Origin: Anthoceros angustus
Lineage: Eukaryota; Streptophyta; Anthocerotopsida; Anthocerotales; Anthocerotaceae
NCBI GenBank assembly: GCA_010909165.1
Contig: MU008191.1
Span: 310,001 to 374,000 of the forward strand
Reading direction: 5' to 3'
Length of the DNA stretch: 64,000 nucleotides
The translations under genes and the position numbers were made by a program. How positions within the stretch are numbered: position 1 is the stretch's first letter; each line of letters starts with the position of its first letter. Below the pieces are notes generated by a model. That model did no database searches. It worked only from the letters and a program-made list of their open reading frames with translations, and was not told where the DNA came from. Shown piece after piece: positions 34,472 through 47,210 of this stretch.

Positions 34472-36094
34472 CTATGGAATACCGATCTGGTCACGCGGCA
34501 TGCACATTTTTTTAGGGTTGTGGACAAAAAAAAAGGAACTATTTGTGTATGTTATGTATGACCACATCAGTCGGGGCTGCGGCCCCCAGTGTACCGATGT
34601 CGTCAACCTACCCCAATACACAGAAACTTTTCTTCTCTCGGATTTAGGGTTGCGTTTAGGGTCATTTGCATTGCCGCGCCATTGCGGCACGGAGCGCCAT
34701 ATATTAGTGGTTGCATTTGCGCTGCGCTTATTGTTTGCAATTGCGTTTGCGCTGCACTCATCGTCTGTGTTTTCGGGGTGGGTGAGTGCATTTTCCCTTA
34801 CATGCAAGGCTGTAGTGTTTGGCACTGGCTGCATACAGGCTGCAATGTTTCCTAGGCCTGCCCCCAATGGGGATGCAGTATGTGTGTCTTGGCCGCCTTA
34901 ATAAACATGTATATGTGGTGATTGGAACCCTAAAACCCTAAACAAGAAAAACATGTGCATGATACAATCGGAAGGCTATCATAGTGTCATAGAAAGTTTT
35001 TGCCTCGAGTACGAACCTACATAAGCTAGCACGTATTATACATATATTGTATGCAAGTATTAAAAGATGCCATGGCATATTTCCGTAACGAACACCCAAA
35101 AAAAAAAAGTCACACACAAGATGCCAAGTAACCAGATCAGTATGGAATACTCATCTCGTAACTAAGCCGGGTGTGTGTGACAAGTTTTTTTCTTCCGGTA
35201 TTCTAGATGATGATGCCTGTGCATCTTCAAGATTCCTTCATTACATACGCACCACATCAGCGCACGACGGGCGTAGGCACCACAAAGTTTTTTTTGTCTC
35301 GCGACTTGCCCCCTCGTGTTCCGATCTCGTCATCTACTTTTCTTTCTGCCATTTAGGGGTTTTGTCAAACACACATACTCATGTTTAGGGTTTTCCTGCA
35401 CCACACATGGACATATATATTGGATCGGACATGTTTCGGCCCCGGTGGAAGCCCCTGAATGTGGGCATGTTAGTCGTTCAAGACTGCGTTTCCCTTTCAC
35501 TATCGCGTTGACAATGTGGATTTCTTTGTTCTGTCCTTTTGAGACATGAGCCCAGTGGTGGCTTTCTTCTGGTCGAAATGTAAAGTCTGCATCTGTGAAG
35601 ATGTTGTGGGCAATCGTGCGAGGCCTATATGGCTGCCAAATGCAATCGCACGAGGCCTAGATGGCTGCGAAAGCCAGGCGCGCGAGGCGTAGATGGCGCC
35701 TCCAGGCTATCAGCCACAAAGGCTTGTATGGCTGCGAAAGGCAGTGGCGCTCAGCGCGGATGGCTCCTCCACGCTATTTGCCATAAAGGCTTGGCGACGG
35801 TTTCCTTACGGCAAACTGACGGGCAGATGGGGTCATGCGAATGGATGTGCGATGGCCCATGTTCTGACAGTCCTAAAAAAGAAAACCTTGTGTGTCACAA
35901 CCTAAAAAGAATCTTCACACACACACCCCCAGGCTTAGTGACGAGATTGGGACACGAGGGGCAGGCGCCCACGGCCGATGTCGTCAAGTGTGTGAATATC
36001 AGAAGTTTTCCCGCCGCATGCGCGACAGGAAAACTTCTTTTGTCACCATCGAAAAAAACCCTAAAGGGCTTGGTGACGAGATCGGTATTCCATA
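34472..36094. mobile_element. Possible non-autonomous element with terminal inverted repeats
   Basis: The left arm 34472-34494 (CTATGGAATACCGATCT then GGTCAC) is the reverse complement of 36072-36094 with one mismatch. A second, inner inverted pair is at 35151-35181 and 35915-35950. No transposase ORF lies between and I see no clean target-site duplication, so the call is tentative. Confidence 0.35.
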
Positions 36095-36426
36095 GATTGG
36101 TATTCCATACGTCTCTCGTTTTGGGCTTAGACAATTACGTCTTCTCCTTCCTTTTCCCATTGCTGTGTGAAGTGGATTTTTCGATGCATCAAAATAAACT
36201 TGTTTCACGAACATGTCATTGTATGCGCTTTCAGTGGCATCTTATGCTAGTTATGTCAATCGGCAAGTTTGGGTGTTTTTCGAGCGTTTAATTTTTCCTC
36301 ATCTACATCACAAGCTCGTTCGTCTCTTTCCGTGCGTCAAGTTAAAATTTCGCGGGTTGGCCGTCGGGTCACAAGGAAACCCACCGTCCCGCGGAGTGAC
36401 CGGGAACCATCTCCGGGTCGACGATC

Positions 36427-36501
36427 CCATTCTCGACAGTCGAAAAGGGGGCCATTCTCGACAGTCGAAAAGGAGGCCATTCTCCACAGTCGAAAAGGGT
36501 G
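36427..36501. repeat. 25-bp tandem repeat x3
   Basis: CCATTCTCGACAGTCGAAAA followed by GGGG/GGAGG/GGGTG, three consecutive copies, just beyond the 3' end of the minus-strand FAD oxidoreductase gene. Confidence 0.85.
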
Positions 36502-36574
36502 TTCAGGAACTATTGTGACGCTTGCATTCAGACTGGTATCACTCTGAAAGGGTTTCGCGGACCTCGTCGTGTTC

Positions 36575-39500
36575 TTAAATCACCAAATTCTGCAATTGCA
36601 AGTTTGTTGGATAGAGCTGCCTTGCAAGAGCTATCCCAGCATGCATTCCATCTACAGCAGCACTTACAATACCACCTGCATAGCCTGCTCCCTCGCCAAT
36701 GGGGTATAAGCCTTGCATAGACACACATTGAAAGGTTGTCTCATGTCGGTCAATCCTCAGGGGAGAGCTTGTTCTTGTCTAGTAATCAAAACATAACACA
36801 ATGTCAATGGAGGGTACGTGCAGCCAATTTAAGAGGATGCGCCAGTGCCATCAAGGTTTGTTTTACCTCAACACCATGTAAAAGGCCACGTCTGTCAATA
36901 AACCCTGGCATCTGATTGATCATGCTGCTATAGTCAGTTCGAATATTGGTGCAAATCACTACAAGGCTACGGTGCAGTGCAGGTACGAGGCACAAACCTG
37001 ACGATCAAAATGTGCTAATCCTTCTTTCAAGGCCTCCGTGAGGTGAGGTGGAAGTATATCATGCAAAGGTGCGGCTCGCACACCAAGCCTGTAACTGGAA
37101 GATGGAAGCTCGTTTCCTGCCACTTGATCGATGTCAGTTCCTCTACAAACTCACTGTCATGTCACGGGAGGTTCAGGACCCTCGATAAGTCAGATTGCAC
37201 GAATACCTGACTGGACATCATCCAGAAAGTCTGGGACAGTTTGAGCAGGTGCCACAAGATGACCACCTCCTCGGCGGGCTGCTTCCTGCTCAATCAGCCT
37301 CTGGAATCATGAAGAACGGACGTGAGTATTCTTCAACAATGTAACCCTGCATTAAAAGCCTCAAGCTCATCTACAGCTCTAGTACCTGGAAGGCAACAGT
37401 TGGTAATGGATCAGTGTCCGAGACAAATGCCTTGCACTCAGACGCTGCCACAGACACTACGATAGCTGCATTGGCCCATTTAGATGAGCGATTTGAGAAT
37501 GACATTCCATTGATGCAGAGCTCTGTCTCAATTGTACTTGTTGGGACAACCTGCCCAAGACGAACGGTCGTAACAATACGCTGAGTAGTGGACGACAAAA
37601 CAAGAGGAAAGGCACAGCTACAGGCTCTCCTGAAGTACATCGAACAAAATCCAGAGTACCTGGCCCCCAGGGCACATACAGAATGAGTAGCACCCCCTGC
37701 TAGACTTGTCCTCACAAGCTGAGTGAGCAAGATTTGCGGCAACCTTATAGTCTGCGACAGGGACTTTTCCTCTTCCCCTTTGAACTTCTGCAGCCCATTT
37801 TCGATACTGTCACAAGGCAGCAGAGTCAGGGAGAAATCAGGCACAAATTACGAGGACGGAGTGAAACCACTGCCACATGGCGCAAGGCATAGGCATTTCT
37901 GCTTACTTGCATCTCATTAATAAGCTCCTGAGGATGCTCAACCCGAAAGCCAACCTGCCTAATTTACCGTGTGAGTTATAAAACTAGACCCAGACTTGGA
38001 GGAGAACCAGCAAGAAAATTCACCAAAGAATCCTACCGCAAAATCCTTTGGAGTCAAGAGAATATTATGAGAAAGAAGCTGCTCATATACATCACGCGCA
38101 GAGTGTCCCACACCCAGTACAACTGCATCAGCCTCAAGCAAGGCTTCCGGTTGTACCAGTGACTGGTTGATGGAGGTCACCTTGATCCCTACAGTCCGTC
38201 CGTTACGTACCACCAAATCTTCCATTTTTGTTCCAAACATAATCTTGACCTGAGAAGCAAGAATGTTGCCAAGGTTCAGCTCACTCCAGATGAGATAACA
38301 AGAGCAGGGAACCCGTGGTGGAATAAGCCCAAAACTATCAAGCCACATTATCAACACCACAAGCAAGTGGAACATAGAGGTGCAGGTTCACACACTAGAC
38401 ATTACCCCAAGGTCCTGCAAATGCAGCCGGAAAGCACGGAGTATGTGTATGAGCTTGTCAGTCCCAACATGCGGTTTCCCATCAATCAATATATGTGCAG
38501 GTGCTCCGAAGCGCACAAGAGTTGCAAGGATCTGAAAGGAAATTCACAACTTGAGATACAAACTGAGGCAATCTCAAACTGAGGCAAGGACAACTAACCA
38601 AGGCAGGGGAGGATACAACGTGGTTATCAGCTTACTGTTTGCACATTAACACCATTCTTCCCAGTCCGAGTTGTCAACTTTCCATCACTCCAAGTCCCTG
38701 CACCACCCTATAAAAAGAATCAGAATCAGCCAACGATGCAAATAACACCCAAATGAAAGGAACTCGGAGATGACATCTACCAATCGTACCATTAAAGGAT
38801 CTGAGAAAGCGGTGATGGACAAACCTCTCCAAAGCACAGATTACTGTCAGGGTTCAAAATGCTCCTAACCATGAGTGCCCCAATGTCCCTGCCCCTTCCC
38901 TGCACAGGCTGCCCCCTCTCCACCAATATGACCTCTACATTACATTCAGCAAGTGTCAGGGCTGCAAAAAGACCGGCAGGCCCACTTCCCACCACCACTA
39001 CCCTTGGTTTCCTAGGCTGCGTTGAGGCTAGATTTGAAGAAGTAATCCTAGATTGCATTAATCCAGGATCACGCATCCTGAGCTCATCACTGTGTGTATC
39101 CTGTGTCTGCATTTCTGACATCATGCCTCCAACCATGCCTTCGTGGAGGCGAGACATCAAATCAGTTGGCGTCCTTGATGTCTCAGAAAACTCTCGCTTC
39201 CCTGCTTTGGGCTTAATTCTTGAAAGAAATTGCTTGCTCCCAGGCCACAACTTTACCAGAACATCCACATGCATGTCAACTGTATATACAAACGTGGGTG
39301 GTTCCTATTCACAGCAACTGACAACATCAAGCTCCGCCCTCCTCGAACTCCCAGCTGATTCCATCTTCACGTTAAAACAAGTCGCAAAACCTTACCTGTC
39401 TAGCATCGAACGATTTTCGCACTATGGAGAATGCGCATCGTGGTAGACGATCAAACTGCAAATGTTACACGTTCTAATTTCAGAGAAAGACGTCAATCTT

Positions 39501-40062
39501 TCAGCAGACGAGATGAGATTTAGATAACACCTGTCGGCGACTCAGGCGAACACATTCAGGAACCACCAAGCATCTAACTCACTGGGATCAGTAGAGAGGC
39601 AGCAATAGCTTCCAAAAGTGCATCGAACACCGTGAAGTCATCCTTTCCCAAATCTTGCTCAACCGGTACTTCTATCTGGTAGATCCTCCATACTCCTGTG
39701 GCAATGTCAATTCCATCCACAGCCCTCCTACTATCGTGCTTCCTTCTCTTGGCCTTCGTGGGTGCATGATTTGTTGGCACCTCCTTCTTTGATAAGATCA
39801 CTTCCCGGCCCTTAGCTAGTGCAACTCTGCAACAGACAGTTGAAGAGATTCCACCTCGAAGTTTCTCGGCCTTGGGGAAAACTCTGGACCCAGGAGCTCT
39901 CACCGGGTTGGGCAGTTTGGACCCCTCAATGCCAAGAGAAGAGCCATCACTACCACAGGAACCATGCCTATGTTGAGACAGAATTGACGCAGGACTGCTG
40001 TGCAAAGGCTGGACTCCATACGAGCTGGCAGAGCACTGGTGGACTGCTGGCCATTCCCGCAT
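36575..40062 (-). CDS. FAD/NAD(P)-binding oxidoreductase, PDE327-like, probably plastid
   Basis: Thirteen phase-consistent exons: 39583-40062, 39396-39455, 38825-39304, 38636-38707, 38406-38531, 38037-38249, 37907-37954, 37660-37806, 37386-37550, 37207-37300, 36998-37116, 36867-36911 and 36575-36778; about 750 residues. The Rossmann motif VVVVGSGPAGLFAALTLAE is followed by LVERGQPVQGRGRDIGAL, CFGEGGAGTWSDGKL, ADAVVLGVGHSARDVYE, FRVEHPQELI and the closing GLYPIGEGAGYAGGI. This block order matches plant homologues of Arabidopsis At4g30720 (PIGMENT DEFECTIVE 327) and related bacterial proteins, whose substrate is unknown. The Ser/Pro/Arg-rich N-terminus after ATG 40062 looks like a transit peptide. 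The frame is open further to an ATG at 40302, but that would overlap the divergent ObgC exon 1, so I prefer 40062. Confidence 0.85.
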
Positions 40063-40235
40063 TTTCACCCAGGAAGGAGTCCAAAATTCGTGTCGGAGTT
40101 GCTTGCTGTTCAGGAGAAGGCCCGAAATATCTGGAGGTTTAAGCTTAGGGTTCAGATTCCTGCTGATCTTCTCTACTGTGTGTTGAAGGTTGAAGCACCG
40201 ATGATCTTCTGCCAGTGTTGGTGATTGCTTAAAAA

Positions 40236-42698
40236 ATGCAGGCCTCGATGTATGCTGTGCCGGTTCCCTTTGGAGGGTGGGGTCGGGATGTTTTAGTTGC
40301 ATCTTGCTCTCAGGCCGTGGACACAGCTGACTGTTGGATGAGAACTGGTGTCGGGAGTGCTGGGTGGTATCACAAGGGCTCTGGATTGCTACGCCATTCT
40401 GAAATCCTGCATTCTATCGAGGATCGGTTGAGCAGCAAAAGCCGAGTTGGTATGAATATGTTGGATGTATACTGCGTTGGTTGTGCAGCTGGAATGCGAC
40501 ATGGAGGGTTAAAGGCTTCGTTGTCTCTTGCTTGAAGGTAGGCAAAGGCAGGGGATAATCTGTTCGATCACAAAAACTCGCCAACCCAATGTGGAAAAAG
40601 CTCCTGAGAATCTCGACAAGGAGCCACACAAGTACTTCGATCAAGTGGCGATCACAGTCCGGTCAGGGGACGGTGGCAATGGCACGGTGCTTACTATGCC
40701 TCGACCCTCTCTGCCAGGCAAAACAGCTCCTGGCCAGAAGAAGAGTAAAGAGCCGAAGAAGAAGACGAGTTCCTTGAAGAGGGGATCCGATGGCAATCTG
40801 GTTTTGCCCATGGGAGGGCATGGAGGGGATGTAGTGATTTATGCTGATGAAGGTGTGAGCAGCTTGCTGGAGTTTCACAGGAAGAGGAGGTACAACGCAA
40901 AACGTGGCTCCAACGTGGATGCCATGACAAAAGAGCTCTATTCCCATGTTCGTGATGGGATCCCAGCTCCTCCTCTCCGGATTCCTGTTCCCGTGGGTGA
41001 GGCTTTGAGGATTACTTTGCCTTCTCACCATCTGAGGCGCAGTTGGCTTGACCTCCGCGGTAATCGCTTGTTTGCTCCCGGTGCAGGAACTGTTGTCAAG
41101 AAGAAACGAGGTGGCAAGCTTCTGGCAGACTTAGCTTTACCAGGAGACGAAATTTTGGTGGCTCGGGGAGGCCATGGTGGGGTGAGTGGCTGTCGTTGGG
41201 CAAAATTGGGCTCTCGTGCTGATGGGGTGGAGGATCTAAGACTCGATGATGTGACCATATCAGATAAGCATTATGGAACTGCCCAAGAGCAATCGAAGTC
41301 ACCTTCGGCCAATCAATGCCCCCACTATGACAGATGCTGAAGACAAGGTGGCTTCTCCCTGCCTGTGATTTTGCAGAAGGTTCTGCCATGACGATGCACA
41401 ACTGCAGCCAAGGCAGGCTTTGTCTGAATATGTGACTCTAATGGCAGTGCAGGTTCTGACGATCGGCACTCCAGGAGAAGAGGTTGCACTGGAGTTGACA
41501 ATGCGTGTGGTGGCAGACCTCGGCCTTGTGGTGTGTCCCCCGTTGGTTGTTGCTACATTCTGTACAGTCAAGAGTGGCAGTACTTTAAGAATCTGAACAC
41601 TACGATTTTGTTGTGCGTGCAGGGGCTTCCAAATGCAGGCAAGTCATCGCTTCTTGCTGCTGTCACCAGAGCGAAGCCTGATATTGCAGACTACCCTTTC
41701 ACAACCCTCATGCCGAACCTGGGCCGTCTCGATGGGGATCCTGAGAAAGCTGATGGAGGACTGGCTATGGGTGCAACTGTGGCGGACCTCCCAGGGTTGA
41801 TAAAGGATGCTCACTTGGGGAAGGTGAGATCCTGCCACACGGTCCTAGAACCTCTGAGCATGTTTCATCACGAGAAGAATTTCGTTTCTGTAACCGTTCG
41901 TTCGCTCATTTGCCAGGGGCTTGGTCGCATGTTTCTACGACACTTACGCCGAACTAGGCTGTTGATCCACATTGTGGATGCAGCTGCTCCAGATCCTGTG
42001 GGGGACTACACAGTTCTCCGAGAGGTAAAAGAGTCCAAACCGAGGTTCCAGTAGGTGAAAGGCAATTGCCATGGAACTAACGTGCCTTGTCCAGGAGCTA
42101 CGAATGTACAACCCAGAATACGTGCGACGACCACACATTGTAGTTTTGAACAAGCTCGACCTTCCTGAGGTACAAAGCCACGAGATCCAACAGGCAGTAG
42201 CCACAGACTTGGGCCACTATTCTGTCATCTAACAGCATCACCCAACTCATCTCTGTTGGCAGGCAAATGGAAGGTTTGCAGCACTGAAGGACTCCATCCT
42301 CAACTTCCGAATCACCAGCACTGACGATGAAGGTCCCACCCAGCCAGTCTCCACCTCGGCCACCGACTTGGGTGGCACAACAGTGGCAACCCTCCCACAG
42401 CTTGAGCCTGACGCCGGAACTGAATCAGCCGAACCCGCAGCAGCCGAGGAGTTCCCTCCACCTGTTGCCGTGGTGGGCATAAGTGCCCGGTATGTTTCCC
42501 AACAAACCCATCCTCACAAGCTCCCCGTAGCCCTCCAGCTTACACATCCTAACTCTCCCTCCCTCTTGCAGGCAAGGCTTAGGCGTGGAAGATTTTCTGA
42601 AACAGGTCCGACAGGCTCTGAAGGACATCGGAAGCGAAACTAAGAAAGCACGACCAGAAAAAAGAGTGTTCTACAAACCGCCGTCTCTGCAACTATGA
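40236..42698 (+). CDS. OBGC: ObgC, plastid Obg-type GTPase
   Basis: Proposed exons: 40236-40449, 40538-41181, 41264-41347, 41453-41530, 41623-41823, 41917-42024, 42095-42169, 42263-42489 and 42572-42698; about 585 residues. ObgC acts in chloroplast 50S ribosome assembly. The glycine-rich Obg fold is seen at the start of the conserved part ([36 protein letters not shown]). The G domain carries G1 [10 protein letters not shown]2/switch [12 protein letters not shown]3 DLPGLI, G4 NKLDLP and G5 in GISARQG. A lysine-rich insert interrupts the Obg fold, as is usual in plants. Exon 1, the transit peptide, was placed by matching a GTATGA donor to a phase-fitting acceptor after a pyrimidine tract and is the least certain part. 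It is head-to-head with the PDE327-like gene. Confidence 0.9.
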
Positions 42699-43652
42699 TT
42701 CACCACTGCTCTTCAACACTCTCCGCCGATGCTTCTTCCATCAAATTTTCTGCCCTTTCTTGACGACTCAACAGACTAAAAAAATATCGTTCCGCCACTT
42801 TCGCCTTGTTCATCCTTTGGCGGCACTGTTTCCTTTAGGGCCCGGACTCCGGCACGTTGTAAGCAGGGAAGTCGAGGTGAGGAATCGCACGATGTGCGTT
42901 TTACAGTGCCGGAGCCTGCAGCGGCTGCGATGGCCGAGCACGCAGGGAGAGCGGGACGTGATATTTGCGGGAAGCGCATATCCCGACAAGAACGATGTGA
43001 ACGCAGAGCAGGATATTCCGAGCATGCTCCTGGGCTGACAGATAGCAAGAGAGCAGGGCGGGGACCGGGGTGTTGAGTTTCGCCGGCCGGCGACAGCGGC
43101 GAATTTGGCGGAAGCGGCGGACATGGAAAGCCAAGCGGAGACCTGGATACGGCTCGCCGGCCGCCCGCATTGCTCCTCCTCGCTCCCCGACCGCTCGCCC
43201 CGCCTAAGCCGCTAGGATAGGTAGGATCCACAGCGCTACAGTCCCAGTGCGCGGGGAGGTAGGCTCGTTAGACAGGCGCTCCGCGCAGCTGCTGCTGCTC
43301 CTGTGCAGCAAAAACGCTTTTCAAATTTCTTTTGACCTTTCCCGACAGCTTTCCGACCTGGCGAGCGATGGAGGAGGAGGAGGTGGATTCGAGGTGTATG
43401 TGGGATCTGTCCAGCGCGGGGCTCAGCTCTGCTGCTGCCAAGAGGTTTATTGTGGGGTGCGGCGGGTCGGGGAGGGGAATTGGGTGCTGCGGAGATGGGA
43501 GGGCAGTGTTTTTTGGGTTGATGGGAAGGAGGGCTTGGTAGGCATGGGGGATCTGGATTTGGTGAGGTTGGGAGCTGGCGGGGCGGGCTTCTTGGAGGGC
43601 GCGGCCTGACAGAACGCAATGCGTTTTTGGGACATGGGACGACGCCAGAGAT
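42699..43652. other. ObgC-sorting nexin intergenic region
   Basis: 0.95 kb, GC-rich in its right half. A 120-codon open frame at 43247-43609 lies in the probable leader of the sorting nexin gene; it could be an upstream ORF but has no family resemblance. No TATA box recognised. Confidence 0.45.
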
Positions 43653-46600
43653 ATGGCGACACTCCGTGACCTAGTCGAGGAAGGGAAGAGGCGGGCGGTG
43701 GCGGTGGCCATCTGCGTGCTCGCTGTTGCGTATTGTATGACCCTGCCGAGTTCGTCTGTGTGGATCAATATCCCTGTTGCGCTCTGCGCTGTGGCGGGGT
43801 TGAGGTACCTTGTGCTGCAGCTAGAAATTCGGTGGAGGGTTCGGGAGCAGGAGGGTTGCAGCGTGTGGGAGGCTGCGGCGAGGCATCAGCAGACCCGGTC
43901 GAGGAATGGGGGAATGCGGGGCATGGGAAGGAGGGAGGTGGCGGCGGGCGGTGGACTCTCCTGTGGTGGAGGCTGCGATTGAGGAGTTCACTGACTGTGT
44001 TGTGAATGAGTGGGTGTTGCAGCTCTGGTTTTCGGCTTTGTCTCCGGATCTGGAGGTTCCGGAGGAGATCAGGCTGCTGCTGAATGGGGTGATTGGGGAG
44101 GTGGCGCAGAGGGCGAGGAAGGTGAACCTGGTTAGCCTGCTGACGAGGGATGTGGTGGATCTTGTGAAGGGCCAGCTGGAGCTTTTCAGGAGGACGCAGT
44201 CCAGGGTTGGCGCGGATGTGCTGGCCAGGCTCTCGTCGGAGAAGAGGGATGAGAGGTTGAAGCAGTCGTTGGTGGCGTCCAGGGAGTTGCATCCGGCTTT
44301 GGTGTCGGCGGATGCGGAGTATGAGGTGCTGCGGAGGCTGATGGGGGAGGTTGTGGATCTTGTGTTGCGGCCGCAAGATAAGCAGAACAAGCTGGTGCGG
44401 GGGCTTGCACGGGAGCTTCTGGGGTGTGCGGTGATGCGGCCTATTGTGAATTTGGCCAACCCTGGACTTATCAATCAGGTTATTGAGGGCCGTGTGCTGG
44501 CGGCGAGAAACAAGGTTCATATGGAGCAGCCTCTGAAGAGCACGGCGGTTCCTGTGAAAGTGAACAAGCTGGCGCGGACGGTTTCTGATGACTTGGCTTT
44601 GGAGATGTCGACCATGGTGGTTTCGGGGGAGGTGCCCTCTCCTGGTGTGCAGGCCCCTGCGGAGGCCAAGCCTGCCGTTGTTGGGGTCGCAGCAGGAGCT
44701 TCTGCCCAAGGGACTCGGTCTTATGGCGCTCCTAGAAGGCAGTCTAGTGCTTCCAAAGGCTGGGCGCGAACTGTTGATGTGGCGAGTAACAAGAGGACCC
44801 AAGTCCTTGCTCCGGAACACTTGGATAACATGTGGACTAAAGGGCGAAATTACAAAAAGAGGGAAGTGAAATCTGTGTCATCGAAGGCAGCTCAGCTAGT
44901 GCCAATCGCAGCACCAGGAAAGACGCAGGAATTGGAACCTCCGAGGAGTGCTTGGGAGCAGGTCCAGGAGGAGTACGAGGAAGAGATCGCGTCTCCTGCC
45001 AGCACAGGGAGCAGAACAGCTCCTTTGAATGTAGTGCACAGCAAGCAGAACAGTCAGAAGACATCAGATCAGAAAAAAAATGTGCAGACAAAAAATGGTC
45101 CTGTGAAACCGGTGCACGGCGCTGTCGGGAAAATGTTGCTTGACGACTATGACGAGGAAGATGTGCCTGGAATTGGGTTTGCTGGTGCTAAATGGAACAA
45201 AGCAACAGGGGCCAACAGTGCTGTAGGCTCCCATGTTAACGTTGAGCCCCTGAAGGTTTCTGAAGCAAAAAAGCACCCTCTCAGCTTCTTTGATGATATG
45301 CCACTCTCTGGTGAACATGCTTCGCAATCTCAGACTCAGAGAGCTCCACAGTCATCGTTGCAACACAGAAGGACCAGGAGCGGCTCAGGATTGGAATCCT
45401 GGCAACGAGGACTTGATCATCAGGATGGTCACTGGAATTCCTCCAGATGCTTAGATGCGAATGTGGTGAGTCCGAAAATGGAAGGACAGGGCCACAGTCT
45501 TGACAATCCTGTCAGTGTCAAGGCACCCGAAGAAGCAGGTTATGGATCTGGCAGCATGTCAGCATCTTCCCCTGATAAATTCTTCTGCAAAGTCGTGGGT
45601 TATCATATTGTTAAGGACGTTCAAGCAAAGCCCTTTGTAGTATACACTATCTCAGTCAGAGACTCTCTGAATCGAATCTGGAAAGTGCAAAGGAGATTCA
45701 GCAATTTTGAGAAGTTACATCGACGTTTGAAGGAGATACCTTACTATGATCTCAATCTTCCACCCAAGCGATACCTGTCTTCCAACATGGATGATGCTTT
45801 TATACTCGAAAGATGCCAACTTCTTGATGTGTACCTGCAGGAACTGTTATCCCGGCCAAGTATATCTGAGCAGCATGAAGTGTGGGACTTTCTCAGCAAG
45901 AACTCGGTGAATTATGGGTTCGATAGTGCTGCATCTATCATGAAGACTCTCGCTGGCAATGTCGATGATGCTGTCGATGATGTCTTCCGTCACATCCGGT
46001 GGGTGTCGGATGACCTTCAGGAAGTATTCAAGACGGCCGCTGGTATTAAAAAGCGTGTTAATGTTGGTTCAACGTCCTTGGTAGATTCCTCATTTCCTGC
46101 GTCAGATCTCCCGCAGACACTTCTCTTGACAGAGGCCGGTTACAGTGAGAGGGGACTAGCAGCTCATCTGCTGGATGACGAGGATCTGGGGGATCTGGAG
46201 AACAGGCCCCCTCCGGCACAGTATGACGGTGCTTATTCAGACAGCGAGTTGCCTTCTAGATCCTTTGCTCAACATCAAACAGGCAGGTATCAGGAATACA
46301 GGGGAAGAAAAACGGAAAAGGCCTTGTCTGAAGGGCACTCCCCAGTTGAATCATTAGGTGGGTCAGACACAATAGATGATGAGCTTGGCATACCTCAGGA
46401 ATGGGCGCCACCAAAACTGAGTGTTCCCCTTCTGAATCTAGTAGATGCTATTTTCCAGCTTCAAGCTCGTGGGTGGATCAGGCGGCAAGTGTTTTGGATG
46501 GCTAAGGAAGCACTGCAGCTAGTTATGGGAGACACCCTGGACGATTGGCTGCTCAGCAAAATTCAGTGGCTACGGAAGGAGGAAGTGGTTGCCTCTGGCA

Positions 46601-46977
46601 TCAGCTGGGTTAGAGGCATTTTGTGGCGGGATGGCCTCTTCATCACCAAGCGCAACGCGGCAAACAACTCTACACCGCGAGCAAACAATGGGCCTGGTAG
46701 CATGGGTCAGCCACAACCTCTAACATTCGAACAGCAGAGGGAGGCGGCTAGGCGGAAAGATGTCGTACGTGAAGTTTTGATTGACAATGCGCCTATAGCC
46801 CTGGTGAGCCTTATCGGCCGGAAGGAGTATCAGAGGTGTGCCAAAGACATATACTATTTTCTCCAGTCACCACTGTTTGTGAAGCAGCTAGGTTTTAGTC
46901 TTCTAGAGATTCTTATTCTTGCAGCCTTTCCTGAGCTCCACGATGTTGTCCTTGATGTCCGAAGCTCTGTATTGTGA
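43653..46977 (+). CDS. PXA-PX-Nexin_C sorting nexin, single exon, one apparent frameshift
   Basis: Resembles Arabidopsis At1g15240/At2g15900 and the animal SNX13/14/19 group: membrane-anchored lipid-binding proteins of endosome/ER contact sites. The N-terminus from ATG 43653 has two hydrophobic segments (AVAICVLAVAYCMTL; IPVALCAVAGLRYLVL). The frame then has to move by one base at about 43900-43940, in a G-rich tract, to reach WRRAVDSPVVEAAIEEF, the start of the PXA domain (about residues 90-290). A PX domain lies around 635-760 (YTISVRDSLNRIWKVQRRFSNFEKLHRRL, LPPKRYLSS) and Nexin_C near the end (LLNLVDAIFQLQARGWIRRQVFW). Total about 1107 residues. No RGS domain is seen. The frameshift may be an assembly error; the remaining 3 kb are uninterrupted. 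Confidence 0.88.
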
Positions 46978-47210
46978 CTGCCCACCTGTCGTCCAAATCA
47001 GCCAATAAAGTTATTGATCAGACCGCGTACAAGAAGCGTCTCGTCGTACGTATGTAGTATTTCTTCCGCTGCTCCCACCTGCATTGCCAAGCATGTACAC
47101 CTCTGAAATCGGATTCTTGCGGACCTATGTAAGTAAGAACCGTGTGAGAAGTGTGAGCGTAAACTTCCTGCGTGCAATTGTGTATTTCAGGCTACTTGCG
47201 ACTCGGAAAG

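Larger units (their letters stand above)
34030..36574. other. Repeat-rich intergenic region
   Basis: 2.5 kb without a convincing gene. It contains a 108-bp tandem duplication (34241-34456), two nested pairs of inverted repeats (34472-34494 with 36071-36094; 35151-35181 with 35915-35950), several plant telomere-type motifs (TTTAGGG/CCCTAAA, e.g. 34927-34942), degenerate repeats carrying ATGGCTGC at 35625-35790, and a 25-bp triplet repeat at 36427-36501. It looks like remains of non-autonomous elements. Confidence 0.55.

Noticed and set aside
34924-34945. Telomere or chromosome end
   Set aside because: Only two CCCTAAA-type units are present, with normal genes on both sides.
43765-44820. 351-codon minus-strand frame
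   Set aside because: Antisense shadow of the sorting nexin gene, Arg/Pro/His-rich, with no domain.
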